From assembly GCA_958413985.1 (NCBI GenBank), contig CATYVZ010000013.1:1-15896 (forward strand): a DNA stretch of 15,896 nucleotides, read 5' to 3'. The translations under genes and the position numbers were made by a program. The notes under the pieces were generated by a model. The model did not search any database and had not been told where the DNA came from. It was given only the letters and a program-made list of their open reading frames with translations. Source of the DNA: an uncultured Bacilli bacterium (lineage in GTDB: Bacteria; Bacillota_I; Bacilli_A; RF39; UBA660). This document shows, piece by piece, positions 1-5,920 of this stretch (positions within the stretch are counted from its first letter, which is position 1; each line of letters starts with the position of its first letter).

Positions 1-4
1 TCAA

Positions 5-37
5 ATAAAAAAGTAGTATTTTAAAAAATATACTACT
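5..37 (-). terminator. Rho-independent terminator after the 353-aa gene
   Basis: Arms at 12-19 and 30-37 form a perfect 8-bp stem (AGTAGTAT/ATACTACT) with a 10-nt loop. On the minus strand the stem is followed by a run of Ts (plus-strand A run at 7-12). It sits 22 bases past the stop codon of the gene ending at 59 and would close the Nudix/353-aa operon. Confidence 0.75.
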
Positions 38-58
38 ATTTTTATTTTAAAAACTAAA

Positions 59-1120
59 CTATGATTCATTTTTTACACGATCTTTTTCTTTTTTAAAATA
101 TGCTGCTTCGACATTATAATAAGGATTTAATTTTTTTAAAACCTTAACATTACTCTTTTGCTTAAAATCATTTCGTCTTTCTAATAATTCACCAAAGTAA
201 ATAGAATCGTTATACGTTAGAAAGAAATTAACAACCTCAGCAAAGAATCGTATATCTTTTACATATTTTTCATATAAAAAATTAAATTCAATCTCATTAG
301 ATTCAAAAGCTTGAACTAATAAATTATATTTATTTTTAAGGTATTTCTTATCAATATCATAATAAAGAACCATATTTTCATATACGTTTGAAAATATATA
401 ACTGTAAAACTTTTTAATATTTTCTTCATTACCATTATATTTTAAAAGTATTTGTTGGTGCATTGTCGCTCTTAAATATGAAAGATTGTCTTTATAGAAA
501 ATTGAATTACCTTTTTCATCACTCTTTACAATATAATCTGAACTACGATAAATATCGATAAAATCTTGAATTAATTTTTCGGTAATCAACATCGACTCTG
601 AATCAACATAATTAGCAAAATTTAAAATTTCAAGAGGATTGATCTTAATAATTTTATCTAATTTATCATACTTTAAAGCTAACTGTTTACATTTGTTACT
701 AAACAAATCGCCTTCATTGGCAAATGCAAAATAATCATTAATGTAATCTAAAACTTGATCAATATTTTCTTCCCAATTAACAAATTCATTGATTATATCT
801 TCATAATCTTTGTGTTCAATATCATTTATGCATTGAACATAATAATCATTTTCGATCATATTATCGATATTATATAAAGCAAAATAATAAGAACCACTTG
901 CGATAACAAGCATCATCATTCTTTTAAATAACATCTTATCTTCTAACACATTAACATAAGTTATTTCTGATAATAAGTCATCATATTTACTATTTTTATT
1001 AGTTAAAAAATCTAGAACTTCAGTGCTATAAGCGACTGAATCATAGTCACCATCAATCATATTTGAAAGTAACCCTAAAGATTCGATACACGCTTCATAA
1101 AGCGTATCAATTTTTTCCAT
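59..1120 (-). CDS. Unrecognised soluble 353-residue protein, downstream of a Nudix gene
   Basis: I do not recognise this family. The protein is 353 residues, rich in Asn, Lys, Asp, Tyr and Phe, with long predicted helices and no signal peptide, membrane segment, cysteine cluster or nucleotide-binding motif that I can see. The helical, repeat-poor composition would fit an all-alpha scaffold, but that is only an impression. The start ATG at 1120 is preceded by AGGGGG directly abutting it and by a better-placed GGGGAGG about 11 nt upstream, inside the end of the Nudix gene. The Nudix stop codon lies only 17 nt upstream, so the two are almost certainly co-transcribed, and a terminator follows at 5-37. 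Base and codon use (NNA/NNT rich) matches the rest of the window, so there is no sign of recent transfer. The ORF is convincingly real from length and spacing; function is unknown. Confidence 0.85.
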   Translation of the reverse strand: MEKIDTLYEACIESLGLLSNMIDGDYDSVAYSTEVLDFLTNKNSKYDDLLSEITYVNVLEDKMLFKRMMMLVIASGSYYFALYNIDNMIENDYYVQCINDIEHKDYEDIINEFVNWEENIDQVLDYINDYFAFANEGDLFSNKCKQLALKYDKLDKIIKINPLEILNFANYVDSESMLITEKLIQDFIDIYRSSDYIVKSDEKGNSIFYKDNLSYLRATMHQQILLKYNGNEENIKKFYSYIFSNVYENMVLYYDIDKKYLKNKYNLLVQAFESNEIEFNFLYEKYVKDIRFFAEVVNFFLTYNDSIYFGELLERRNDFKQKSNVKVLKKLNPYYNVEAAYFKKEKDRVKNES

Positions 1121-1137
1121 CCCCCTAAAAACCTCCC

Positions 1138-1569
1138 CTATTTAAGTATATTATTCAAAATATAGTTAAAACTAATTTTGATATCAGGAAAAACTTCGAT
1201 ATCGTCTAATTGTTCGTAAGAAAACCAATCACAGCGATCAATTTCTTCATCCTCAATGACATCATCTTGACTTAAAGGTATTCCCACATAAGTAATATCA
1301 ATATGTAAAGATCCATCTTTTCCTCTGTTTTTCTGAATGCCTAAAGGTCTAATAAAATCATCCTCGCGAGGAAATCTTTCACCGATTAATTTAACCCGAA
1401 CACCAGTTTCTTCATAAGTTTCTCGTAAAGCTGTTTCCTCAGGAGTCTCATTATTTTCTATATGTCCTCCCGGTTGAACCCAACAATTAAATTTTTGATG
1501 ATGACATAACAAAATTTTAGAATTATTAGGATTAACCACAAAAACAGAAGCGCAAAATTCTTTGTTCAT
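1138..1569 (-). CDS. Nudix hydrolase
   Basis: A 143-residue protein with a complete Nudix box at about residues 35-57 (G-x5-E-x7-RETYEETGV), the loop-helix-loop that binds the divalent metal for hydrolysis of nucleoside-diphosphate-linked substrates. The preceding WVQPGGHIE segment is typical of the family. Length equals a single Nudix domain, so it is a stand-alone cytosolic enzyme; the substrate (oxidised nucleotide, sugar nucleotide, other) cannot be read from sequence. The start at 1569 begins MNKEFCASVFVVN and has only a weak Shine-Dalgarno (GGGATG), but an extended -10 promoter lies just upstream at 1590-1598. It is divergent from the XRE regulator at 1720 and is followed after 17 nt by the unknown 353-residue gene, which may use or protect the same metabolite; that link is inference. 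Confidence 0.93.
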   Translation of the reverse strand: MNKEFCASVFVVNPNNSKILLCHHQKFNCWVQPGGHIENNETPEETALRETYEETGVRVKLIGERFPREDDFIRPLGIQKNRGKDGSLHIDITYVGIPLSQDDVIEDEEIDRCDWFSYEQLDDIEVFPDIKISFNYILNNILK

Positions 1570-1589
1570 TTAAAACACATCCCATAGAT

Positions 1590-1598
1590 ATTATAACA
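1590..1598 (-). promoter_or_regulatory. Extended -10 promoter of the Nudix gene
   Basis: On the minus strand the bases read TGTTATAAT, an extended -10 (TGnTATAAT), about 20 nt from the Nudix start codon at 1569. The -35 region (around 1613-1618, TTATAA) is poor, as is usual for extended -10 sigma-A promoters. Confidence 0.6.
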
Positions 1599-1639
1599 CA
1601 TTTTAAAAAAGTTTATAAACAAATTTCCATAGTGCCTAT

Positions 1640-1669
1640 TTGTAAACATAAATTATTATGTTAGATAAT
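1640..1669 (+). promoter_or_regulatory. Promoter of the XRE gene with internal palindromic operator
   Basis: TTGTAA (1640-1645) and GATAAT (1664-1669) are spaced by 18 bp. Between them lies an inverted repeat, AACATAA (1645-1651) and TTATGTT (1656-1662), with a 4-bp centre. A repressor bound there would cover the polymerase site, so autorepression by the XRE protein encoded 50 bp downstream is likely. The promoter boxes and the palindrome are seen; the binding is inferred. Confidence 0.5.
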
Positions 1670-1719
1670 ATATTTGATTATATTTATGATATTTTTAATA
1701 TGAAATCGGAGGTAGTATT

Positions 1720-1941
1720 ATGTATTTTAAAAGGTTAAAAGATTTACGTGTAGATAATGATTATCTGCAAAAAGATATAGCCAAATTCTTAGGAATTACA
1801 CAACAGTATTATTCAAAATACGAATTAGGGCAATATACAATCCCACTAGAATTTGTCATCAAATTATCTAAATTCTACAATGTCAGTGTTGATTACATAG
1901 TAGGATTAACAGATGATAAAAAAACAAAAACACGTAAATAA
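1720..1941 (+). CDS. Small XRE-family transcriptional regulator
   Basis: A 73-residue protein consisting essentially of one helix-turn-helix of the XRE/Cro-CI family. Residues ~5-62 contain the five-helix fold; QKDIAKFLGITQQYYSKYELGQYTIP includes the recognition helix and the characteristic E-x-G-x-x-x-P motif, and SVDYIVGLTD is the usual family end. There is no sensor domain; the C-terminus is a basic tail (KKTKTRK). An excellent GGAGG at 1708-1712 sits 7 nt before the ATG. This is the only gene on the plus strand here. It is divergent from the Nudix operon and has a palindrome inside its promoter, so it probably represses itself. Whether it also controls the Nudix operon is open, because that promoter lies about 45 bp away from the palindrome. 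Confidence 0.9.
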   Translation: MYFKRLKDLRVDNDYLQKDIAKFLGITQQYYSKYELGQYTIPLEFVIKLSKFYNVSVDYIVGLTDDKKTKTRK

Positions 1942-1949
1942 CGTGTTTT
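1927..1949. terminator. Bidirectional terminator between XRE gene and mbl
   Basis: AAAACACGT (1927-1935) pairs with ACGTGTTTT (1941-1949) around a 5-nt loop. Read on the minus strand the stem runs into a long T-rich tract, so it is a good end for the spoIIID/mbl side; on the plus strand the U-tract is shorter (TTTTATTTAT). The hairpin overlaps both stop codons (1939-1941 on plus, 1948-1950 on minus), so the two convergent genes share it. Confidence 0.7.
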
Positions 1950-2937
1950 ATTTATCGATTAAATGAATGTTATCTAACAAAATTCCGGTTCCTTCGACGA
2001 CACATGTAAGTGGACTTTCAGCAACAAAAACAGGAACTTTTAATTCGTGAGCTAAGAGCTGATCGAATCCATCGATCAAAGCTCCACCACCAGTAACTAC
2101 AATACCTTTATCGATAATATCAGCAGCTAATTCTGGAGGAGTTTGCTCTAGCACATTTTTAGCTTTATTTATTATAATATACACACTCTCACGCAAAGCT
2201 TCTTCTACTTCATCAGAACATAGCGTAATGGTATGTGGTAAGCCTGTAACAAGATCTCGACCTCGAACTTCCATCTTGTCTTTTTTATTTCCGCTGTAAA
2301 CTGTACCGACATTTATTTTTATCTCTTCTGCTGTCCGATCACCGATCAATAGTTTATATTTATCTTTAATATATTTCATAATATCACTGTCAAATACATT
2401 ACCAGCGATTTTTATAGATGAACTAGTGACTATTCCACCCAATGATAAAATGGCAATATCAGTAGTTCCTCCACCAATATCGATTACCATATTTCCGCTT
2501 GGTTTAGAAATATCCATACCGGCTCCAACCGCTGCTACTTTAGGTTCTTCTTCAATGAAAACTTTTTTTGCCCCAGTCCGTTCAGCAGCTTCTTTGATAG
2601 CATTCTTTTCAACTTGTGTTATATTAGAAGGGCAACAAATGAGAATTCTCGGACGCGACAAAAAGCTCTTGCCATTTATTTTACGGATAAAATGATTCAA
2701 CATAACTTCAGTAATTTCAAAATCGGCAATTACTCCATCTTTCATTGGTCTAATTGCGATAACAGAACCTGGGGTACGACCCAACATTTCTCTTGCTTCA
2801 CTACCGACAGCTAAAGGTTTTTTTGTTTCAGCGTCAATCGCGACAACACTAGGTTCATTAAGGACGATACCTTGTCCTTTAACATAAATTAAAACATTAG
2901 CTGTTCCTAAATCTATTCCGATATCTTTTGCAAACAT
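1948..2937 (-). CDS. mbl: Actin-like cell-shape protein Mbl (MreB family)
   Basis: A 329-residue MreB-family actin homologue that polymerises in membrane-attached filaments and guides peptidoglycan synthesis along the cylinder. Family landmarks are visible: N-terminal GIDLGTANVLIYVKGQGIVLNEPSVVA (phosphate-1 loop), MVIDIGGGTTDIAILSLGGIV (phosphate-2), and VVTGGGALIDGFDQLL near the C-terminus (adenosine motif). Length is close to Bacillus Mbl (about 333). Sequence alone does not split Mbl from MreB cleanly. The call rests on position directly after spoIIID, exactly as mbl in Bacillus, and on the absence of mreC/mreD. The start ATG at 2937 is preceded by GAGAGTGAT and by an extended -10 (2962-2970), giving it its own vegetative promoter independent of spoIIID. 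Confidence 0.93.
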   Translation of the reverse strand: MFAKDIGIDLGTANVLIYVKGQGIVLNEPSVVAIDAETKKPLAVGSEAREMLGRTPGSVIAIRPMKDGVIADFEITEVMLNHFIRKINGKSFLSRPRILICCPSNITQVEKNAIKEAAERTGAKKVFIEEEPKVAAVGAGMDISKPSGNMVIDIGGGTTDIAILSLGGIVTSSSIKIAGNVFDSDIMKYIKDKYKLLIGDRTAEEIKINVGTVYSGNKKDKMEVRGRDLVTGLPHTITLCSDEVEEALRESVYIIINKAKNVLEQTPPELAADIIDKGIVVTGGGALIDGFDQLLAHELKVPVFVAESPLTCVVEGTGILLDNIHLIDK

Positions 2938-2961
2938 TTTATCACTCTCATTTCTTTAAAT

Positions 2962-2970
2962 ATTATACCA
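2962..2970 (-). promoter_or_regulatory. Extended -10 promoter of mbl
   Basis: Minus-strand TGGTATAAT matches the extended -10 TGnTATAAT. It lies 25-33 nt upstream of the mbl start, between spoIIID and mbl. The -35 area is A-rich and weak. This would allow vegetative expression of mbl apart from the sporulation gene before it. Confidence 0.6.
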
Positions 2971-2992
2971 TATCTTTTACCATTTTTTTACA

Positions 2993-3247
2993 TTAACTAT
3001 TTAAATTTAAATACTTTCTTTTGGTTGATTCACCACCTCTTATATGTCTTATATCAGTGTGGTATTTAAGAATTTTTTCAACCTTTAAAAAACTGTTATA
3101 ATCGATATCAGTTAATCGTTCGTGCAAATCTTTATGAACCGTACTTTTACTGACATTAAAAACTTTAGCAATCTCTCTTACTGTACTGTTAGTTTCAATA
3201 ATATATTTAGCTTCTTCCAATACTCTTTTGATAATGCTTTTATTCAT
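2993..3247 (-). CDS. spoIIID: Mother-cell sporulation regulator SpoIIID
   Basis: An 84-residue DNA-binding protein that in Bacillus works in the mother cell after sigma-E, activating and repressing its regulon and helping to switch on sigma-K genes. The helix-turn-helix is at about residues 21-45 (VREIAKVFNVSKSTVHKDL), and the family signature IRHIRGGESTKRKY is intact near residues 67-80. It is slightly shorter than the Bacillus protein (93), missing only the basic C-terminal tail. AAGAGGTG precedes the ATG at 3247. It lies between spoIIQ and mbl as in Bacillus. A spoIIQ terminator and a candidate sigma-E promoter lie in the 67-nt gap upstream, so it should be its own transcription unit. Confidence 0.97.
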   Translation of the reverse strand: MNKSIIKRVLEEAKYIIETNSTVREIAKVFNVSKSTVHKDLHERLTDIDYNSFLKVEKILKYHTDIRHIRGGESTKRKYLNLNS

Positions 3248-3264
3248 ATGACACCTCTTAATTA

Positions 3265-3292
3265 AATATATCTTTCAAATCGATAAATATAC
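3265..3292 (-). promoter_or_regulatory. Candidate sigma-E promoter of spoIIID
   Basis: On the minus strand GTATATT (3286-3292) and GATATATT (3265-3272) are separated by 13 bp. The sigma-E pattern is an ATATT-type -35 and a CATACAnT-type -10 with 13-15 bp spacing. The -35 fits well and the -10 fits 5 of 8 positions. Known biology (spoIIID is sigma-E dependent in Bacillus) supports it, but AT-rich sequence gives chance matches. Confidence 0.35.
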
Positions 3293-3294
3293 CT

Positions 3295-3316
3295 AAAAAA
3301 GAGTATTAAAACTCTT
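3295..3316 (-). terminator. Terminator of spoIIQ
   Basis: AAGAGT (3299-3304) and ACTCTT (3311-3316) form a 6-bp stem with a 6-nt loop, followed on the minus strand by six Ts. The stem overlaps the spoIIQ stop codon (3315-3317). Confidence 0.65.
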
Positions 3317-3941
3317 ATAAATCATTTGATTGTTTATCGTAATAATTTTCTGGATTTACATTTGTTCCATTATGAATTAATTCAAAATGTAAATGATTGC
3401 CTAAATCCTTAGAAATATTAGCTTCGCCACTTTTACCGATCACTTGCCCTTGTAACACAGAATCACCATCTTCGACCATTACTTCTCCTAGACTTTGGTA
3501 GACACTTACAAGACCATTATCGTGAGTAATTTCTACTATTTTACCTAATAGATTATTATCCATAACTTTAGTTACCTGACCATCGAGAATCGAAACTACA
3601 TCAAATGCTTCTTTACCTTGATAATCAATCCCACTATTTGGGATATATGTATTTTCATAGTAAATTAGTGAATTTTCTTGTTCATCTTCTGTTCCTTGAT
3701 AGTCATAAAAATGTCTTACAATAACTATATCATCCGCTAAATAAGGTCTAGTTATAATATTTCTTGTATTAACTACCGGCAATTCTTCTTCAATTATAAC
3801 CTCATTTACATAAGTTGAATTATCCTGAAGTTTTGATTGCGATGAAATTGACTCCAGTAAATAAACTGTTCCAAGTACTGTAATAAACGATAAAGCATAA
3901 AGGGCATAAACAACAGATTTTTTTAATCTACGTTTTTTCAT
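3315..3941 (-). CDS. spoIIQ: SpoIIQ-type engulfment protein with degenerate LytM/M23 domain
   Basis: A 208-residue bitopic membrane protein: basic N-terminus (KKRRLKK), one membrane helix at ~9-29, then an extracytoplasmic M23 (LytM) domain at ~90-200. In Bacillus, forespore SpoIIQ binds SpoIIIAH from the mother cell across the intermembrane space, anchoring the engulfing membranes and the feeding channel. The domain is an M23 peptidase in form but not in chemistry. The first zinc ligand, His of HxxxD, is replaced by Asn102 (NSGID), and the usual catalytic His of the YxHL segment is Gln149 (YQSL), while the second pair HLH (183, 185) remains. Loss of the first His is also reported for Bacillus SpoIIQ, which supports the assignment over a vegetative endopeptidase. 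It is shorter than the Bacillus protein (283), lacking the acidic C-terminal tail. GAGGTGA precedes the ATG. It follows spoIID after 51 nt. Confidence 0.93.
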   Translation of the reverse strand: MKKRRLKKSVVYALYALSFITVLGTVYLLESISSQSKLQDNSTYVNEVIIEEELPVVNTRNIITRPYLADDIVIVRHFYDYQGTEDEQENSLIYYENTYIPNSGIDYQGKEAFDVVSILDGQVTKVMDNNLLGKIVEITHDNGLVSVYQSLGEVMVEDGDSVLQGQVIGKSGEANISKDLGNHLHFELIHNGTNVNPENYYDKQSNDL

Positions 3942-3958
3942 ATTTCACCTCTATATAA

Positions 3959-3986
3959 AGTTTGATCAAATATGAAAATTTTATAC
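3959..3986 (-). promoter_or_regulatory. Candidate sigma-F promoter of spoIIQ
   Basis: Minus-strand GTATA (3982-3986) and GATCAAACT (3959-3967) are 14 bp apart, close to the sigma-F pattern GYATA ... GGnnAnAnT with one mismatch. spoIIQ is a sigma-F gene in Bacillus. The weakness is that transcription would begin almost at the Shine-Dalgarno (3945-3951), leaving a very short leader. Confidence 0.3.
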
Positions 3987-3992
3987 GTTTTT

Positions 3993-4904
3993 TTAAATTT
4001 TTTTAATTGTCGTACCCTGATAATAATATTTTAATATATCACTATATTTATAACCATTTAACGCCATAGCTTGCGCTCCATATTGACTCATCCCAACACC
4101 ATGACCATATCCTTTAGTCGTTATATTTACACTGTTTTCGTTTTGCTTAATTGTAAAATGGTTAGATTTTAAATTTAATTTACTAACTACGGTACTTCCA
4201 GTAAAAAGAACATCGTTAATTTTAATTTCTTTTATTCTTCCTGTACTAGTTGTTTGAATGATTTCTAATTTAATTGTCGATTGATATGGTATATCTAATT
4301 TATTATAAAAATCCTCTAAACTAAAAGTATAATTAACTTCATAGACAGGTGAAATTTCATCCCACGTTGAACTTACACTTCTTAAATAAGGTAATTTACT
4401 TGTAAATACTTCTTCACTATTTTCGGTATAACCGACACTAGTCGAAAAAAACATTGCGTCTATAACTTCACCATCATATTCTAAATATTCGTTATGTGTC
4501 TGTAAAACTGCTGTTTTAATTTTGTTGATATTGGTAGTATAATCTTCTTTCCAAACGCTTTTTAAGTACTCATCATCTAAATATACTTGATTCATCACTG
4601 TATCGACAACATCATAATCTTTATCTTTATTATACTCCATTTTTTTCATAACATAACTACGTGCAGCGACTGCTTGAGCTTTTAAAGCTTCGATGTCAAA
4701 TGATATCGGCATTTCACCAGCTAAAACACCAACTATATATTCTTCAAAAGGAACTCTAATAATTTCGTTAGTGTCTTCTTGCTTGACTCGAACAACCATA
4801 TTAGAAGTATATTTAAATTTAATTTCGTCATCACGGATAAAAAGATTAACAACTAAATATGGTATAAATATAATTAAGCAAGTTAAAAGCAGTATTTTTT
4901 TCAT
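3993..4904 (-). CDS. spoIID: Stage II sporulation protein D (SpoIID), glycan lytic transglycosylase
   Basis: A 303-residue membrane-anchored enzyme: one helix at ~3-22, then the SpoIID domain. In Bacillus it cleaves glycan strands between MurNAc and GlcNAc and works with SpoIIP and SpoIIM to drive engulfment from the mother-cell side. Family blocks are clear: EEYIVGVLAGEMP (Glu64 of AGEMP corresponds to the catalytic Glu), EALKAQAVAARSYVMKK, a central YLDDEYLKSVW...VLQTHNEYLEYDG stretch, and the C-terminal GYGHGVGMSQYGAQAMALNG block. SpoIIP and SpoIIM genes are not in the window. The ATG at 4904 follows GGGGATGAT. It lies between a DUF1146 gene and spoIIQ. In Bacillus ywmB and murAA sit between DUF1146 (ywzB) and spoIID; here they are missing and the gap is 36 nt. 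Confidence 0.97.
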   Translation of the reverse strand: MKKILLLTCLIIFIPYLVVNLFIRDDEIKFKYTSNMVVRVKQEDTNEIIRVPFEEYIVGVLAGEMPISFDIEALKAQAVAARSYVMKKMEYNKDKDYDVVDTVMNQVYLDDEYLKSVWKEDYTTNINKIKTAVLQTHNEYLEYDGEVIDAMFFSTSVGYTENSEEVFTSKLPYLRSVSSTWDEISPVYEVNYTFSLEDFYNKLDIPYQSTIKLEIIQTTSTGRIKEIKINDVLFTGSTVVSKLNLKSNHFTIKQNENSVNITTKGYGHGVGMSQYGAQAMALNGYKYSDILKYYYQGTTIKKI

Positions 4905-4940
4905 ATTATCATCCCCAATATTAAAATACTGCTATCTATA

Positions 4941-5138
4941 TTAAATTATACGCGTTGACATAAAAAAATCATAAAAAAAGTTAACGACTAAATACGACAA
5001 ACTCATAGCTAAAAACATAAATAAAATTCGTGATTGATAATAACGGTTTTTTTTAAACACATTTTGAATATTTATGCTATCTAATGCTAAAAGAGAAAAG
5101 GGAAATATAATTAAATATAATACTATTTTAATTGTCAT
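4941..5138 (-). CDS. DUF1146 family small membrane protein (YwzB-like)
   Basis: A 65-residue integral membrane protein with two helices (about residues 3-20 and 36-58) joined by a basic loop. The loop NVFKKNRYYQSRILFMFLAMSLSYLVVNFF matches the DUF1146 pattern as I remember it (KKN...QxRxLxxxLxxxxxxxVxNFFxDF). The function of the family is unknown; in Bacillus the ywzB copy lies between the ATP synthase operon and spoIID, and here it directly precedes spoIID, which supports the call. Its start codon at 5138 overlaps the last 11 nt of rpiB, so translation is probably coupled and the pair forms one transcript continuing to spoIID. Confidence 0.85.
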   Translation of the reverse strand: MTIKIVLYLIIFPFSLLALDSINIQNVFKKNRYYQSRILFMFLAMSLSYLVVNFFYDFFMSTRII

Positions 5139-5556
5139 AATTATCGATCATCTCTACTCGTCTTCGATGTTTTTCTTCGTTTGAAAAGTCTGTATTTAAA
5201 AAAGCATCGATAATTTCTTTGTAATTTTGTGTATTTTCGCCTAAAGCTATAACATTGACATTGTTATGGCTGCGCGCTAATATTGCCTCCTCTAAATCGT
5301 TTATTTTAGCACATCTAATTCCATGAACTTTATTACAAGCGATACTCATTCCAATTCCAGTACCGCAAATCAAAATACCTCGTTCAATCTTTTTACTTTT
5401 AATATCTTCGCCTATTTTATAAGCATATTGTGGATAATCGACACTTTCGATCGAATTTGTACCATAATCGATTATCTGATAACTATCATTTAAATATCTT
5501 TTAATTTTTTCCTTTAAAATCACACCTCGGTGATCACTTGCTATTCCTATTTTCAT
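5128..5556 (-). CDS. rpiB: Ribose-5-phosphate isomerase B (RpiB/LacAB family)
   Basis: A 142-residue sugar-phosphate isomerase interconverting ribose 5-phosphate and ribulose 5-phosphate in the non-oxidative pentose phosphate pathway. It starts with MKIGIASDHRG (Asp8 and His9 bind the substrate) and contains the glycine-rich ICGTGIGMSIACNK block whose Cys64 corresponds to the base that moves the proton, and the SHNNVNVIALG segment with the ring-opening His97. Allose-6-phosphate or galactose-6-phosphate isomerase activity is possible within the family, but no sugar operon surrounds it. The start ATG at 5556 has AAAGGTGAT upstream and its own extended -10 promoter at 5579-5587. Its 3' end overlaps the DUF1146 gene. 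Position matches Bacillus ywlF, minus the glyA, upp and ATP synthase genes that follow there. Confidence 0.95.
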   Translation of the reverse strand: MKIGIASDHRGVILKEKIKRYLNDSYQIIDYGTNSIESVDYPQYAYKIGEDIKSKKIERGILICGTGIGMSIACNKVHGIRCAKINDLEEAILARSHNNVNVIALGENTQNYKEIIDAFLNTDFSNEEKHRRRVEMIDNYDN

Positions 5557-5578
5557 TTTATCACCTTTCCATATATTA

Positions 5579-5587
5579 ATTATAACA
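5579..5587 (-). promoter_or_regulatory. Extended -10 promoter of rpiB
   Basis: Minus-strand TGTTATAAT, an extended -10, lies 22-30 nt upstream of the rpiB start codon and just after the rpmE terminator, so it likely opens the rpiB-DUF1146(-spoIID) unit. No good -35. Confidence 0.6.
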
Positions 5588-5601
5588 TGAATATTATAAA
5601 T

Positions 5602-5629
5602 AAAGAAAAAAACTACAATTATGCAGCTT
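5602..5629 (-). terminator. Terminator of rpmE
   Basis: Minus-strand arms AAGCTGCA (5622-5629) and TGTAGTTT (5610-5617) pair over 8 bp including two G-U pairs, with a 4-nt loop, followed by a T-rich run. The loop contains the rpmE stop codon (5619-5621). Confidence 0.65.
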
Positions 5630-5834
5630 TATCTTGATTAAATCCATATTTACGGTTAAATTTATCGACACGTCCTGTTTTTGCAACTGTACCTTGTTTA
5701 CCTGTAAAAAATGGATGACATTTATCGCAAACTTCTAAATGTAATTCTTTTTTATTAGATTTTACTGTAAAAGTATTGCCACATGCACAAGTAACGTTAG
5801 TTTCCATATATTCTGGATGAATTCCCTTTTTCAT
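5619..5834 (-). CDS. rpmE: Ribosomal protein bL31, zinc-binding form
   Basis: A 71-residue L31 of the large subunit, at the intersubunit bridge. The zinc ribbon is complete: Cys16, Cys18, Cys36 and Cys39 (CAC ... CDKC), followed by HPFFTGKQ and the RVDKFNRKYGF block that are family signatures. This is the zinc-containing type, not the zinc-free YtiA type that replaces it in zinc starvation. AAGGAG sits 7 nt before the ATG. A sigma-A promoter (5891-5920) and a leader hairpin (5851-5873) precede it, and it has its own terminator, so it is transcribed alone. Its position next to murA and fba matches the Bacillus rpmE-rho-glpX-murAB-fbaA region, with rho and glpX missing. Confidence 0.98.
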   Translation of the reverse strand: MKKGIHPEYMETNVTCACGNTFTVKSNKKELHLEVCDKCHPFFTGKQGTVAKTGRVDKFNRKYGFNQDKAA

Positions 5835-5850
5835 AATCTATCTCCTTCCG

Positions 5851-5873
5851 CCATGACTAAAACTAAGTCATAG
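5851..5873 (-). promoter_or_regulatory. Leader hairpin of rpmE, candidate L31 autoregulatory element
   Basis: Minus-strand CTATGACT (5866-5873) pairs with AGTCATGG (5851-5858) over 8 bp (one U-G) with a 7-nt loop. It sits in the ~50-nt untranslated leader and ends 4 nt before the AAGGAG ribosome site, with no U-tract after it, so it is not a terminator. L31 leader motifs are known in Firmicutes; identity with that motif is not established here. Confidence 0.4.
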
Positions 5874-5890
5874 AAATTTAATGCTTTTAT

Positions 5891-5920
5891 ATTATAACAA
5901 ATAAAATTAGTAAAAATCAA
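5891..5920 (-). promoter_or_regulatory. Sigma-A promoter of rpmE
   Basis: TTGATT (5915-5920) and TATAAT (5891-5896) are 18 bp apart on the minus strand, with an extended TG before the -10 (TGTTATAAT). The -35 overlaps the stop codon of the upstream SGNH gene. The predicted start gives a leader of about 50 nt. Confidence 0.75.
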
